A stretch of DNA of 64,000 nucleotides from the NCBI RefSeq assembly GCF_902167145.1, contig NC_050104.1:2666001-2730000 (forward strand), given 5' to 3'. Origin of the DNA: Zea mays. Its lineage: Eukaryota > Streptophyta > Magnoliopsida > Poales > Poaceae. Under the pieces are notes generated by a model that saw nothing but the letters and a program-made list of their open reading frames with translations, was not told the DNA's origin and did no database searches. Below, piece after piece: positions 11,510 to 24,000 of this stretch (position 1 is its first letter; every line of letters begins with the position of its first letter). The position numbers and the translations under genes are program-made.

Positions 11510-11516
11510 ATTTGCC

Positions 11517-11657
11517 TTGCAGGTTTATGCATCCGGGGGTTCAAGCTGGATTATCGACAGCGGATGCACAAACCATATGACGGGGGAGAAGAAGATGTTC
11601 ACCTCCTACGTCAAAAACAAGGATTCCCAAGATTCAATAATATTCGGTGATGGGAAT
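11517..11657 (+). pseudogene. pol: Pol of element A, N-terminal piece (protease), cut by element B
   Basis: This is the first 47 codons of pol, in the +1 frame relative to gag, beginning eight bases after the gag stop. It contains the aspartic protease active site DSGC followed by [10 protein letters not shown]. The frame ends where element B inserted (target duplication GGAAT, 11653-11657) and resumes at 21094. The junction GCCTTGCAG before GTTTATG resembles a 3' splice site. The gene is inactive because of the insertion. Confidence 0.9.
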
Positions 11658-12968
11658 TGAAAGGGAATTAGGCTTACACCTAGTCCCTAATTAATTTTGG
11701 TGGTTGAATTTCCCAACACAAATAATTGGACTAACTAGTTTGCCCAAGTGTATAGATTATACAGGTGTAAAAGGTTCACACTCAGCCAATAAAAAGACCA
11801 AGTTTTGAATTCAACAAAGGAGCAAAGGGGCAACCGAAGGCACCCCTGGTCTGGCGCACCGGACTGTCCGGTGTACACCGGACATGTCCGGTGCACCAGG
11901 GGAACTCAGACTCAAACTCGCCACCTTCGGGAATTCCCAAAGGCGACTCGGCTATAATTCACCGGACTGTCCGGTGTACACCGAACAGTGTCTGGTGCGC
12001 CAAGGGAGGTCGGCCTCAGGAACTCGCTAGCTTCGCGAATCTCCAACGGCTAGTCCACTATAATTCACCGGACTGTCCGGTGTGCACCGGACTGTCCGGT
12101 GCGACTCCGGAGCAACGGCTATCTCCGCGCCAACGGCTCTCTGCAGAGCAATAAATGCGCGCGCAGCGCGCACAGGAGTCAGAATCGCCCATGCTGGCAC
12201 ACCGGACAACAAACAGTACATGTCCGGTGTGCACCGGACACCCTGGAGGGCCCACAAGACAGAAGCTCCAACGGTCAGAATCCAACGGCAGTGATGACGT
12301 GGCAGGGGGCACCGGACTGTCCGGTGTGCACCGGACTGTCCGGTGCGCCATCGAGCAGACAGCCTCCCAACGGCCACTTTTGGTGGTTGGGGCTATAAAT
12401 ACCCCAACCACCCCACCATTCATGGCATCCAAGTTTTCCACTTCCCAACTACTACAAGAGCTCTAGCATTCAATTCTAGACACACCAAAGAGATCAAATC
12501 CTCTCCAAATTCCACACAACGCCATAGTGACTAGAGAGAGTGATTTGCTTGTGTTCTTTCGAGCTCTTGCGCTTGGATTGCTTCTTTTCTTTCTCGCTTG
12601 TTCTTGAGATCATAACTCACTTGTAATTGAGGCAAGAGACACCAATCTTGTGGTGGTCCTTGTGGGAACTTTGTGTTCCAAGTGATTGAGAAGAGAAAGC
12701 TCACTCGATCCGTGGATCGTTTGAGAGAGGGAAGGGTTGAAAGAGACCCGGCCTTTGTGGCCTCCTCAACGGGGAGTAGGTTTGCAAGAACCGAACCTCG
12801 GGAAAACAAATCTCCGTGTCTCACTTGCTTATTCGCTTGGGATTTGTTTTGCGCCCTCTCTCGCGGACTCGTCTCTTTATTACTAACGCTAACCCCGGCT
12901 TGTAGTTGTGTTTATATTTGTAAATTTCAGTTTCGCCCTATTCACCCCCCCCCTCTAGGCGACTATCA
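11658..12968 (+). repeat. 5' LTR of element B
   Basis: It is 1311 bp, TG to CA. It holds several CACCGGAC...GTCCGGTG palindromes (from 11859 to about 12345) and a TATA box CTATAAAT (12393-12400). One palindrome copy is degenerate (ACCGAACAGTGTCTGGTG, near 11978). It differs from the 3' LTR mainly by one extra palindrome unit of about 19 bp near 12329. Confidence 0.95.
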
Positions 12969-12970
12969 AT

Positions 12971-12982
12971 TGGTATCAGAAC
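12971..12982 (+). other. Primer-binding site of element B
   Basis: TGGTATCAGAAC begins two bases after the 5' LTR. It fits initiator tRNA-Met with one mismatch relative to the TGGTATCAGAGC of element A. Confidence 0.85.
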
Positions 12983-13012
12983 AGGTTCTTCATTAGAGCC
13001 TAACCGCTCGAA

Positions 13013-15712
13013 GTGATGTCGGGAGATCACGCCAAGAAGGAGATGGAGACCGGCGAAAAGCCCACTACAAGCCACGGGAGCACTTCATCGGAAGAGTCCC
13101 GCACCAAGAGGAAGGAGAAGAAGAAGGACTCCTCCAAACGGAAGGAGAAAAAGTCTTCCTCTTCTCACCACAAAGAGAAGAAGGAAAAATCTTCTTCCCA
13201 CAAGCCGCATCGGAAAGGTGACAAGCACAAGAGGATGAGGAAAGTGGTCTACTACGAGACCGACACTTCATCAACATCGACCTCCGACTCCGATGCGCCC
13301 TCCGTCACTTCTAAGCGCCAAGAGCGCAAGAAGTATAGTAAGATCCCCCTACGCTACCCTCGCATTTCCAAACATACACCTTTACTTTCCGTCCCATTAG
13401 GCAAACCACCAACTTTTGATGGTGAAGATTACGCTAGGTGGAGCGATTTAATGCGATTTCATCTAACCTCGCTCCACAAAAGTATATGGGATGTTGTTGA
13501 GTTTGGTGCACAGGTACCGTCGGTAGGGGATGAGAACTATGATGAGGATGAGGTGGCCCAAATCGAGCACTTCAACTCTCAAGCAACAACAATACTCCTC
13601 GCCTCTCTAAGTAGAGAGGAGTATAACAAAGTACAAGGGTTGAAGAGCGCCAAGGAGATTTGGGATGTGCTCAAAACCGCGCACGAGGGAGACGAGCTCA
13701 CCAAGATCACCAAGCGGGAAACAATCGAGGGGGAGCTCGGTCGGTTCCGGCTTCGCAAAGGGGAGGAGCCACAACACATGTACAACCGGCTCAAGACCTT
13801 GGTGAATCAAGTGCGCAACCTCGGGAGCGTAAAGTGGGATGACCACGAGATGGTTAAGGTTATTCTAAGATCTCTTATTTTCCTTAACCCTACTCAAGTT
13901 CAATTAATCCGTGGTAATCCTAGATATACTAAAATGACCCCCGAGGAAGTTATCGGGAATTTTGTGAGTTTTGAGTGCATGATCGAAGGCTCGAGGAAGA
14001 TCAACGAGCTTGATGATGCCACCACATCCGAAGCTCAACCCGTTGCATTCAAGGCAACGGAGGAAAAGAAGGAGGAGTCTACACCAAGTCGACAACCAAT
14101 AGACGCCTCCAAGCTCGACAATGAGGAAATGGCGCTCGTCATCAAGAGTTTCCGCCAAATCCTCAAGCAAAGGAGGGGGAAGGATTACAAGTCCCGCTCC
14201 AAGAAGGTTTGCTACAAGTGTGGTAAGCCCGGTCACTTTATTGCTAAATGTCCATTATCAGGTGACAGTGACAGGGATAACGACAAGAAGGGCAAGAGGA
14301 GAGAAAAGAAGAGATACTACAAGAAGAAGGGCGGCGATGCCCATGTTTGTCGGGAGTGGGACTCCGACGAAAGCTCTAGCGACTCCTCCGACGACGAGGA
14401 CGCCGCCAACATCGCCGTCACCAAGGGACTCCTCTTCCCCAACGTCGGCCACAAGTGCCTCATGGCAAAGGACGGCAAAAAGAAGAAGGTTAAATCCAAC
14501 TCCTCCACTAAATATGAGTCTTCTAGTGATGATAATGCTAGTGGTGAGGAAGATAATTTGCGTACTCTTTTTGCCAACCTTAACATGGAACAAAAAGAGA
14601 AATTAAATGAACTAATTAGTGCCATCCATGAGAAGGATGATCTCTTGGACTCCCAAGAGGACTTCCTAATCAAGGAAAATAAAAAACATGTTAAGGTTAA
14701 AAATGCTTACGCCCTACAAGTTGAAAAATGTGAAAAATTGTCTAGTGAGCTAAGCACTTGCCATGAGATTATTGACAACCTTAGGAATGAAAATGCTAGT
14801 TTGAATGCTAAGGTTGATTCACATGTTTGTGATGTTTCAATTCCCAATCTTAGAAATGATAATATTGATTTGCTTGCTAAGATTGATGAATTGAATGTAT
14901 CTCTTGCTAGCCTTAGAGTAGAAAATGAAAAGTTGATTACTAAGGCTAAAGAACTAGATGTTTGCAATATTACAATTTCCGACCTTAGAACTAAAAATGA
15001 TATGTTGCATGCTAAGGTTGTAGAATTAAAATCTTGCAAACCCTCTACATCTATTGTTGAGCATGTATCTATTTGTACTAGATGTAGAAATGTTGATATT
15101 GATGCTATTCATGATCATATGGCTTTAATTAAACAACAAAATGATCATATAACAAAACTAGATGCTAAAATTGCCGAGCACAACCTAGAGAATGAAAAAT
15201 TTAAATTTGCTCGTAGCATGCTTTATAATGGGAGACGCCCTGGCATTAAGGATGGCATTGGCTACCAAAGGGGAGACAATGTTAAACTTAGTGCCCCTCC
15301 TAAAAGATTGTCAAATTTTGTTAAGGGCAAGGCTCCCATGCCTCAGGATAACGAGGGTTACATTTTATACCCTGCCGGTTATCCCGAGGACAAAATTAGG
15401 AAAATTCATTCTAGGAAGTCTCACTCTGGCCCTAATCATGCTTTTATGTATAAGGGTGAGACATCTAGTTCTAGGCAACCAACCCGTGCCAAGTTGCCTA
15501 AGAAGAAAATTCCTAGTGCATCAAATGAACATAGTCTTTCATTTAAAACTTTTGATGCATCTTATGTTTTAACTAACAAATCCGGCAAGATAGTTGCCAA
15601 GTATGTTGGGGGCAAGCACAAGGGGTCAAAGACTTGTGTTTGGGTACCCAAAGTTCTTGTGTCTAATGCCAAAGGACCCAAAACCATTTGGGTACCTAAA
15701 GTCAAGAACTAA
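13013..15712 (+). CDS. gag: Gag polyprotein of element B
   Basis: An 899-codon open frame starting MMSGDHAKKEM. The N-terminal 75 residues are a very basic Lys/Ser repeat (KKDSSKRKEKKSSS). Residues about 120-330 form the Copia gag core (KPPTFDGEDYARW, SAKEIWDVLKTAHEG). The CCHC knuckle CYKCGKPGHFIAKC is at about 400-413. An acidic Ser/Asp segment and a long coiled coil with repeated NLRNENASL-like units (about 570-720) follow. It is longer than the Opie gag mainly in the basic N-terminus and the coiled coil. The product would assemble the particle and package RNA. No break is seen. The start fits the first ATG after the PBS leader. Confidence 0.93.
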   Translation: MMSGDHAKKEMETGEKPTTSHGSTSSEESRTKRKEKKKDSSKRKEKKSSSSHHKEKKEKSSSHKPHRKGDKHKRMRKVVYYETDTSSTSTSDSDAPSVTSKRQERKKYSKIPLRYPRISKHTPLLSVPLGKPPTFDGEDYARWSDLMRFHLTSLHKSIWDVVEFGAQVPSVGDENYDEDEVAQIEHFNSQATTILLASLSREEYNKVQGLKSAKEIWDVLKTAHEGDELTKITKRETIEGELGRFRLRKGEEPQHMYNRLKTLVNQVRNLGSVKWDDHEMVKVILRSLIFLNPTQVQLIRGNPRYTKMTPEEVIGNFVSFECMIEGSRKINELDDATTSEAQPVAFKATEEKKEESTPSRQPIDASKLDNEEMALVIKSFRQILKQRRGKDYKSRSKKVCYKCGKPGHFIAKCPLSGDSDRDNDKKGKRREKKRYYKKKGGDAHVCREWDSDESSSDSSDDEDAANIAVTKGLLFPNVGHKCLMAKDGKKKKVKSNSSTKYESSSDDNASGEEDNLRTLFANLNMEQKEKLNELISAIHEKDDLLDSQEDFLIKENKKHVKVKNAYALQVEKCEKLSSELSTCHEIIDNLRNENASLNAKVDSHVCDVSIPNLRNDNIDLLAKIDELNVSLASLRVENEKLITKAKELDVCNITISDLRTKNDMLHAKVVELKSCKPSTSIVEHVSICTRCRNVDIDAIHDHMALIKQQNDHITKLDAKIAEHNLENEKFKFARSMLYNGRRPGIKDGIGYQRGDNVKLSAPPKRLSNFVKGKAPMPQDNEGYILYPAGYPEDKIRKIHSRKSHSGPNHAFMYKGETSSSRQPTRAKLPKKKIPSASNEHSLSFKTFDASYVLTNKSGKIVAKYVGGKHKGSKTCVWVPKVLVSNAKGPKTIWVPKVKN

Positions 15713-15725
15713 ACTTGTTTTGTAG

Positions 15726-18700
15726 GTTTATGCATCCGGGGGCTCAAGTTGGATACTCGACAGCGGGTGCACAAACCACATGACAGGGGAGAAACGAATG
15801 TTCTCCTCATACGAGAAAAACCAAGATCCCCAACGAGCTATCACATTCGGGGATGGAAATCAAGGTTTGGTCAAAGGATTGGGTAAAATTGCTATATCAC
15901 CTGACCATACCATTTCCAATGTTTTTCTTGTAGATTCTTTAGATTACAATTTGCTTTCCGTATCCCAATTATGTCAAATGGGCTACAACTGTCTATTCAC
16001 TGATGTAGGTGTCACTGTCTTTAGAAGAAGTGATGATTCAATAGCATTTAAGGGAGTGTTAGAGGGTCAGCTATACTTGGTAGATTTTGATAGAGCTGAA
16101 CTCGACACTTGCTTAATTGCTAAGACTAACATGGGTTGGCTCTGGCACCGCCGACTAGCCCATGTTGGGATGAAGAATCTTCACAAGCTTCTAAAGGGAG
16201 AACACATTTTAGGATTAACAAATGTTCATTTTGAGAAAGACAGGATTTGTAGCGCATGTCAAGCCGGGAAGCAAGTTGGAACCCAACATCCACACAAGAA
16301 CATCATGACGACCGACAGGCCGCTTGAGCTACTCCACATGGATCTATTCGGCCCGATTGCTTACATAAGCATCGGCGGGAGTAAGTATTGTCTTGTTATT
16401 GTGGATGATTATTCTCGCTTCACTTGGGTATTCTTTTTACAGGAAAAATCTCAAACCCAAGAGACCTTAAAGGGATTCTTGAGACGGGCTCAAAATGAGT
16501 TCGGCTTAAGGATCAAGAAAATAAGAAGCGACAACGGGACGGAGTTCAAGAACTCTCAAATTGAAGGCTTTCTTGAGGAGGAGGGCATCAAGCATGAGTT
16601 CTCCTCTCCCTACACCCCTCAACAAAATGGTGTAGTGGAGAGGAAGAATCGAACTCTATTGGACATGGCAAGGACCATGCTTGATGAGTACAAGACCTCG
16701 GATCGGTTTTGGGCCGAGGCGGTCAACACCGCTTGCTACGCCATCAACCGGTTATATCTTCACCGAATCCTCAAGAAGACATCATATGAACTCCTAACCG
16801 GTAAAAAGCCCAATATTTCTTATTTTAGAGTCTTTGGTAGCAAATGTTTTATTCTTGTTAAAAGAGGTAGAAAATCTAAATTTGCTCCTAAGACTGTAGA
16901 AGGCTTTTTACTTGGTTATGACTCAAACACAAGGGCATATAGGGTCTTTAACAAGTCCACCGGACTAGTTGAAGTCTCATGTGACGTTGTGTTTGATGAA
17001 ACTAATGGCTCTCAAGTAGAGCAAGTTGATCTTGATGAGATAGGAGAAGAAGAGGCTCCATGCATCGCGCTAAGGAACATGTCCATTGGGGATGTGTGTC
17101 CTAAGGAATCCGAAGAGCCTTCAAATGCACAAGATCAACCTTCCTCCTCCATGCAAGCATCTCCACCAACTCAAAATGAGGATGAAGCTCAAGTTGATGA
17201 AGTAGAAGATCAAGCAAATGAGCCACCTCAAGATGACGGCAATGATCAAGGGGGAGATGCAAATGATCAAGACAAGGAGGATGAAGAGCAAAGGCCGCCA
17301 CACCCAAGAGTCCACCAAGCAATCCAACGAGATCACCCCGTCGACACCATCCTCGGCGACATTCATAAGGGGGTAACTACTCGATCTCGTGTTGCTCATT
17401 TTTGTGAACATTACTCGTTTGTTTCCTCTATTGAGCCACACAGGGTAGAGGAAGCACTCCAAGATTCGGATTGGGTGGTGGCAATGCAAGAGGAGCTCAA
17501 CAACTTCACTAGGAACGAGGTATGGCATTTAGTTCCACGTCCTAATCAAAATGTTGTAGGAACCAAATGGGTCTTCCGCAACAAGCAAGACGAGCATGGT
17601 GTGGTGACAAGGAACAAAGCTCGACTTGTGGCCAAGGGATACTCCCAAGTCGAAGGTTTGGATTTCGGTGAAACCTATGCACCCGTAGCTAGGCTTGAGT
17701 CAATTCGTATATTATTGGCCTATGCTACTTACCATGGCTTTAAGCTTTATCAAATGGACGTGAAAAGTGCCTTCCTCAACGGACCAATCAAGGAAGAAGT
17801 CTATGTTGAGCAACCTCCCGGCTTTGAAGACAGTGAGTATCCTAACTATGTCTATAAGCTCTCTAAGGCGCTTTATGGGCTCAAGCAAGCCCCAAGAGCA
17901 TGGTATGAGTGCCTTAGAGATTTCCTTATTGCTAATGGCTTCAAAGTCGGTAAAGCCGATCCTACACTCTTTACTAAAACTCTTGAAAATGACTTGTTTG
18001 TATGCCAAATTTATGTTGATGATATTATATTTGGGTCTACTAACGAGTCTACTTGTGAAGAGTTTAGTAGGATTATGACACAGAAATTCGAGATGTCTAT
18101 GATGGGGGAGTTGAAGTATTTTCTGGGATTTCAAGTAAAGCAACTCCAAGAGGGCACCTTCCTAAGCCAAACGAAGTACACTCAAGATATTCTTAGCAAG
18201 TTTGGAATGAAGGACGCCAAACCCATCAAGACACCCATGGGAACTAATGGGCATCTCGACCTCGACACGGGAGGTAAGTCCGTGGATCAAAAGGTATACC
18301 GGTCGATGATAGGTTCTTTACTCTATTTATGTGCATCTCGACCGGATATTATGCTTTCCGTATGTATGTGTGCAAGATTCCAAGCCGACCCTAAGGAAGC
18401 TCACCTTACGGCCGTGAAACGAATCTTGAGATATTTGGCTTATACTCCTAAGTTTGGGCTTTGGTATCCTAGGGGATCCAGATTTGATTTGATTGGATAT
18501 TCGGATGCCGATTGGGTAGGGTGCAAAATCAATAGGAAGAGCACATCGGGGACTTGCCAGTTCTTGGGAAGATCCTTGGTGTCTTGGGCTTCAAAGAAGC
18601 AAAATTCGGTTGCTCTTTCCACCGCCGAAGCCGAGTACATTGCCGCAGGTCACTGTTGCGCGCAATTGCTTTGGATGAGGCAAACCCTGCGGGACTATGG

Positions 18701-18965
18701 TTACAAACTAACCAAAGTCCCTTTGCTATGTGATAATGAGAGTGCAATCAAAATGGCCGACAATCCCGTTGAGCATAGCCGCACTAAGCACATAGCCATT
18801 CGGTATCATTTTCTTAGGGATCACCAACAAAAGGGAGATATCGAGATTTCTTACATTAACACTAAAGATCAATTAGCCGATATCTTTACCAAGCCTCTTG
18901 ATGAACAATCTTTTAACAAACTTAGACATGAGCTAAATATTCTTGATTCTAGGAACTTCTTTTGA
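15726..18965 (+). CDS. pol: Pol polyprotein of element B (PR-IN-RT-RH)
   Basis: 1079 codons in the +1 frame relative to gag, preceded in its own frame by a TAG (15723-15725). An ATG-started reading would begin at 15780. In order: aspartic protease site DSGC (15759-15770); GAG-pre-integrase and zinc region ([16 protein letters not shown]); integrase core with catalytic Asp in LLHMDLFGP, Asp in IRSDNGTEF and Glu in VVERKNRT; reverse transcriptase with [22 protein letters not shown] and the catalytic YVDDIIFG; RNase H with [17 protein letters not shown] and DNESAI. This order is Copia. The enzyme set would copy and integrate the element. All catalytic residues are present. How pol is expressed without an in-frame start is unclear; splicing and frameshifting are both possible. 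Confidence 0.93.
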   Translation, partial: VYASGGSSWILDSGCTNHMTGEKRMFSSYEKNQDPQRAITFGDGNQGLVKGLGKIAISPDHTISNVFLVDSLDYNLLSVSQLCQMGYNCLFTDVGVTVFRRSDDSIAFKGVLEGQLYLVDFDRAELDTCLIAKTNMGWLWHRRLAHVGMKNLHKLLKGEHILGLTNVHFEKDRICSACQAGKQVGTQHPHKNIMTTDRPLELLHMDLFGPIAYISIGGSKYCLVIVDDYSRFTWVFFLQEKSQTQETLKGFLRRAQNEFGLRIKKIRSDNGTEFKNSQIEGFLEEEGIKHEFSSPYTPQQNGVVERKNRTLLDMARTMLDEYKTSDRFWAEAVNTACYAINRLYLHRILKKTSYELLTGKKPNISYFRVFGSKCFILVKRGRKSKFAPKTVEGFLLGYDSNTRAYRVFNKSTGLVEVSCDVVFDETNGSQVEQVDLDEIGEEEAPCIALRNMSIGDVCPKESEEPSNAQDQPSSSMQASPPTQNEDEAQVDEVEDQANEPPQDDGNDQGGDANDQDKEDEEQRPPHPRVHQAIQRDHPVDTILGDIHKGVTTRSRVAHFCEHYSFVSSIEPHRVEEALQDSDWVVAMQEELNNFTRNEVWHLVPRPNQNVVGTKWVFRNKQDEHGVVTRNKARLVAKGYSQVEGLDFGETYAPVARLESIRILLAYATYHGFKLYQMDVKSAFLNGPIKEEVYVEQPPGFEDSEYPNYVYKLSKALYGLKQAPRAWYECLRDFLIANGFKVGKADPTLFTKTLENDLFVCQIYVDDIIFGSTNESTCEEFSRIMTQKFEMSMMGELKYFLGFQVKQLQEGTFLSQTKYTQDILSKFGMKDAKPIKTPMGTNGHLDLDTGGKSVDQKVYRSMIGSLLYLCASRPDIMLSVCMCARFQADPKEAHLTAVKRILRYLAYTPKFGLWYPRGSRFDLIGYSDADWVGCKINRKSTSGTCQFLGRSLVSWASKKQNSVALSTAEAEYIAAGHCCAQLLWMRQTLRDYGYKLTKVPLLCDNESAIKMADNPVEHSRTKHIAIRYHFLRDHQQKGDIEISYINTKDQLADIFTKPLDEQSFNKLRHELNILDSRNFF

Positions 18966-19800
18966 TTAAAATTGCACACAATGCTCTTTTATATACCTTT
19001 GATCATGTCTCTTTTATATGCTATGACTAAAGTGTTTTCAAGTCTATTTTCAAACCAAGTCATAGGTATATTGAAAGGGAATTGGAGTCTTCGGCGAAGA
19101 CAAAGGCTTCCACTCTGTAACTCATACTTCGCCATCACTCCAAGCAACTCTCTATTTTTTGGAGAGAAATGAGCATCAAACAAAAGGACCGGACTTCGTC
19201 TTTGGTATAATCTTAACTCATTTGTTTATGACAAAAGAGGAAGACATTACTTCGAGGGCTCTAATGATTCCGTTTTTGGCGATTCATGCCAAAAAGGGGG
19301 AGAAATGAGCCCAAAGCAAAAGGACCGCACCACCACCAATTTCAAAAATTTAGTGTTGAATATTTTCAATTGGTATCCTATTATGTTCAAAAGGGGGTGA
19401 GGTAGTATTTCAAAAATTGTATATCAAAACCCTCTTGAACACTAAGAGGTGGATCTCATTTAGGGGGAGTTTTGTTTAGTCAAAAAGAGAAGCATTTGAA
19501 ACAGGGGGAGAAAATTTCAAATCTTGAAAATGCTTGGCATAATCTTATTCATTCACCTTTGACTATTTGCAAAAGAACTTTGAAAAGGATTTACAAAAGA
19601 GTTTGCAAAAACAAAACATGTGGTGCAAACGTGGTCCAAAATGTTATATAAGAAAGAAACAATCCATGCATATCTTGTAAGTATTTACATTGGCTCAATT
19701 CCAAGCAACCTTTACTCTTACATTATGCAAACTAGTTCAATTATGCACTTCTATATTTGCTTTGGTTTGTGTTGGCATCAATCACCAAAAAGGGGGAGAT
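18966..19800 (+). other. 3' untranslated region with multiple polypurine tracts (B)
   Basis: Polypurine runs of the type AAAAGGGGGAGA occur near 19293, 19391, 19463, 19502 and, abutting the LTR, at about 19787-19800. The last would prime plus-strand synthesis. Repeated tracts are a described trait of Sireviruses. No env-like frame is present. Confidence 0.8.
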
Positions 19801-21093
19801 TGAAAGGGAATTAGGCTTACACCTAGTCCCTAATTAATTTTGGTGGTTGAATTGCCCAACACAAATAATTGGACTAACTAGTTTGCCCAAGTGTATAGAT
19901 TATACAGGTGTAAAAGGTTCACACTCAGCCAATAAAAAGACCAAGTTTTGAATTCAACAAAGGAGCAAAGGGGCAACCGAAGGCACCCCTGGTCTGGCGC
20001 ACCGGACTGTCCGGTGTACACCGGACATGTCCGGTGCACCAGGGGAACTCAGACTCAAACTCGCCACCTTCGGGAATTCCCAGAGGCGACTCGGCTATAA
20101 TTCACCGGACTGTCCGGTGTACACCGGACAGTGTCCGGTGCGCCAAGGGAGGTCGGCCTCAGAAACTCGCTAGCTTCGGGAATCTCCAACGGCTAGTCCA
20201 CTATAATTCACCGGACTGTCCGGTGTGCACCGGACTGTCCGGTGCGACTCCGGAGCAACGGCTATCTCCGCGCCAACGGCTCTCTGCAGAGCAATAAATG
20301 CGCGTGCAGCGCGCACAGGAGTCAGAATCGCCCATGCTGGCACACCGGACAACAAACAGTACATGTCCGGTGTGCACCGGACACCCTGGAGGGCCCACAA
20401 GACAGAAGCTCCAACGGTCAGAATCCAACGGCAGTGATGACGTGGCAGGGGGCACCGGACTGTCCGGTGCGCCATCGAGCAGACAGCCTCCCAACGGCCA
20501 CTTTTGGTGGTTGGGGCTATAAATACCCCAACCACCCCACCATTCATGGCATCCAAGTTTTCCACTTCCCAACTACTACAAGAGCTCTAGCATTCAATTC
20601 TAGACACACCAAAGAGATCAAATCCTCTCCAAATTCCACACAACGCCATAGTGACTAGAGAGAGTGATTTGCTTGTGTTCTTTCGAGCTCTTGCGCTTGG
20701 ATTGCTTCTTTTCTTTCTCGCTTGTTCTTGAGATCATAACTCACTTGTAATTGAGGCAAGAGACACCAATCTTGTGGTGGTCCTTGTGGGAACTTTGTGT
20801 TCCAAGTGATTGAGAAGAGAAAGCTCACTCGATCCGTGGATCGTTTGAGAGAGGGAAGGGTTGAAAGAGACCCGGCCTTTGTGGCCTCCTCAACGGGGAG
20901 TAGGTTTGCAAGAACCGAACCTCGGGAAAACAAATCTCCGTGTCTCACTTGCTTATTCGCATGGGATTTGTTTTGCGCCCTCTCTCGCGGACTCGTCTCT
21001 TTATTACTAACGCTAACCCCGGCTTGTAGTTGTGTTTATATTTGTAAATTTCAGTTTCGCCCTATTCACCCCCCCCCCTCTAGGCGACTATCA
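19801..21093 (+). repeat. 3' LTR of element B
   Basis: It is 1293 bp, nearly identical to 11658-12968 apart from one missing palindrome unit, a shorter or longer C run and a few substitutions. It is followed by the second GGAAT target duplication. Confidence 0.95.
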
Positions 21094-24000
21094 GGAATCA
21101 AGGCAAGGTAAAAGGGTTAGGTAAAATTGCAATTTCTATTGAGCACTCTATCTTTAATGTGTTTTTAGTTGAGTCTCTTGGTTACAATTTGCTATCTGTT
21201 AGTCAACTATGCAATATGGGATATAATTGTCTTTTTACAAATGTAGATGTGTCTGTCTTTAGAAGAAGTGATGGTTCACTAGCTTTTAAGGGTGTATTAG
21301 ACGGCAAACTTTATCTAGTTGATTTTGCAAAAGAGGAGGTCGGTCTAGATGCATGCTTAATAGCTAAGACTAGCATGGGTTGGCTGTGGCATCGCCGCTT
21401 AGCACATGTAGGGATGAAGAACCTTCACAAGCTTCTAAAGGGAGAACACGTGATAGGTTTGACTAACGTGCAATTCGAAAAAGATAGACCTTGTGCAGCG
21501 TGTCAAGCAGGTAAACAGGTGGGAGGATCGCATCACAGCAAGAATGTGATGACCACATCAAGACCCCTGGAGCTGCTACATATGGACCTCTTCGGACCCG
21601 TCGCCTATCTAAGCATAGGAGGAAGTAAGTATGGTTTAGTTATTGTTGATGACTTTTCCCGCTTCACTTGGGTGTTCTTTTTGCAGAACAAGTCTGAAAC
21701 CCAAGGGACCCTCAAGCGCTTCCTAAGGAGAGCTCAAAATGAGTTTGAGCTCAAAGTGAAAAAGATAAGAAGCGACAACGGGTCCGAATTCAAGAACCTT
21801 CAAGTGGAGGAGTTCCTTGAGGAGGAGGGGATCAAGCACGAGTTCTCCGCTCCCTACACACCACAGCAAAATGGTGTGGTAGAGAGGAAGAACAGGACGC
21901 TCATCGATATGGCGAGGACGATGCTTGGAGAGTTCAAGACCCCCGAGTGCTTTTAGTCGGAAGCCGTGAACACAGCTTGCCACACCATCAATAGGGTCTA
22001 CCTTCATTGCCTCCTCAAGAAGACGTCGTATGAGCTGCTAACCGGTAACAAACCTAATGTATCGTATTTTCGTGTATTTGGGAGTAAATGCTACATTCTA
22101 GTGAAGAAGGGTAGAAATTCTAAGTTTGCTCCCAAAGCCGTAGAAGGGTTTTTGCTAGGTTATGACTCAAATACAAAGGCGTATAGAGTCTTCAACAAAT
22201 CATCGGGTTTGGTTGAAGTCTCTAGCGACGTTGTATTTGATGAGACTAATGGCTCTCTAAGAGAGCAAGTTGTTGATCTTGATGATGTAGATGAAGAAGA
22301 AGTTCCAACTGCCGCAATACGCACCATGGCGATTGGAGAAGTGCGGCCACAGAAACAAGATGAACAAGATCAACCTTCTTCCTCAACAACGGTGCATCCC
22401 CCAACTCAAGACGATGAACAGGTTCATCAAAAGGAGGCGTGTGATCAAGGGGGAGCACAAGATGATCACGTGATGGAAAAAGAAGCGCAACCGGCACCTC
22501 CAACCCAAGTTCGAGCGGTGATTCAAAGGGATCATCCCGTCGACCAAATTTTGGGTGACATTAGCAAGGGAGTAACTACTCGATCTCGATTAGTAAATTT
22601 TTGTGAGCATTACTCCTTTGTCTCTTCGATTGAGCCTTTCAGGGTAGAGGAGGCCTTGCTAGATCCGGACTGGGTATTGGCCATGCAGGAGGAGCTCAAC
22701 AACTTCAAGAGGAATGAAGTTTGGACGCTGGTGCCTCGTCCTAAGCAAAATGTTGTGGGAACCAAGTGGGTGTTCCGCAACAAACAAGACGAGCACGGGG
22801 TGGTGACAAGGAACAAGGCTCGACTTGTGGCAAAAGGTTATGCCCAAGTCGCAGGTTTGGACTTTGAGGAGACTTTTGCTCCTGTGGCTAGGCTAGAGTC
22901 TATTCGTATCCTGCTAGCATATGCCGCTCACCATTCTTTCAGGTTGTTCCAAATGGATGTGAAGAGCGCTTTCCTCAACGGGCCAATCAAGGAGGAAGTA
23001 TACGTAGAGCAACCCCCTGGCTTCGAGGATGAACGGTACCCCGACCATGTGTGTAAGCTCTCTAAGGCGCTCTATGGACTTAAGCAAGCCCCAAGAGCAT
23101 GGTATGAATGCCTTAGAGATTTCTTAATTGCTAATGCTTTCAAGGTTGGGAAAGCTGATCCAACTCTTTTTACTAAGACTTGTGATGGTGATTTGTTTGT
23201 GTGCCAAATTTATGTCGATGACATAATATTTGGTTCTACTAACCAAAAGTCTTGTGAAGAGTTTAGCAGGGTGATGACGCAGAAATTCGAGATGTCAATG
23301 ATGGGCGAGTTGAAATAATTCCTCGGGTTCCAAGTGAGGCAACTCAAGGACGGCACCTTCATCTCCCAAACGAAGTACACGCAAGACTTGCTAAAGCGGT
23401 TTGGGATGAAGGACGCCAAGCCCGCAAAGACTCCGATGGGAACCGACGGACACACCGACCTCAACAAAGGAGGTAAGTCTGTTGATCAAAAAGTATACCG
23501 GTCAATGATAGGGTCTTTACTTTATCTTTGTGCTAGTAGACCGGATATTATGCTTAGCGTATGCATGTGTGCTCGATTTCAATCCGGTCCTAAGGAGTGT
23601 CACTTAGTGGCGGTGAAGCGAATACTGAGATATCTAGTCACTACGCCTTGCTTCGGGATCTGGTATCCTAAGGGGTCTAACTTTGACTTAATTGGATACT
23701 CAGATTCCGACTATGCTGGATGTAAGGTCGATAGGAAGAGTACATCAGGGACGTGCCAATTCTTAGGAAGGTCCCTGGTGTCGTGGAACTCTAAGAAACA
23801 AACTTCCATTGCCCTATCCACCGCTGAGGCCGAGTATGTTGCCGCAGGACAGTGTTGCGCGCAACTACTTTGGATGAGGCAAACCCTCCGGGACTTTGGC
23901 TACAATCTGAGAAAAGTCTCACTCCTATGTGACAATGAGAGTGCTATCCGCATGGCGGAAAATCCTGTTGAACACAGCCGCACAAAGCACATAGACATCC

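Larger units (their letters stand above)
11658..21093 (+). mobile_element. Element B: Ji-like Sirevirus (Copia), complete
   Basis: A 9.4-kb element in the same orientation as A, with TG...CA LTRs and target duplication GGAAT (11653-11657 and 21094-21098). Gag and pol are both open. PBS, several polypurine tracts and near-identical LTRs are present. The LTR start TGAAAGGGAATTAGGC is what I recall for Ji. It inserted into A's pol and is therefore younger than A. Nothing visible rules out autonomy. Confidence 0.95.
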
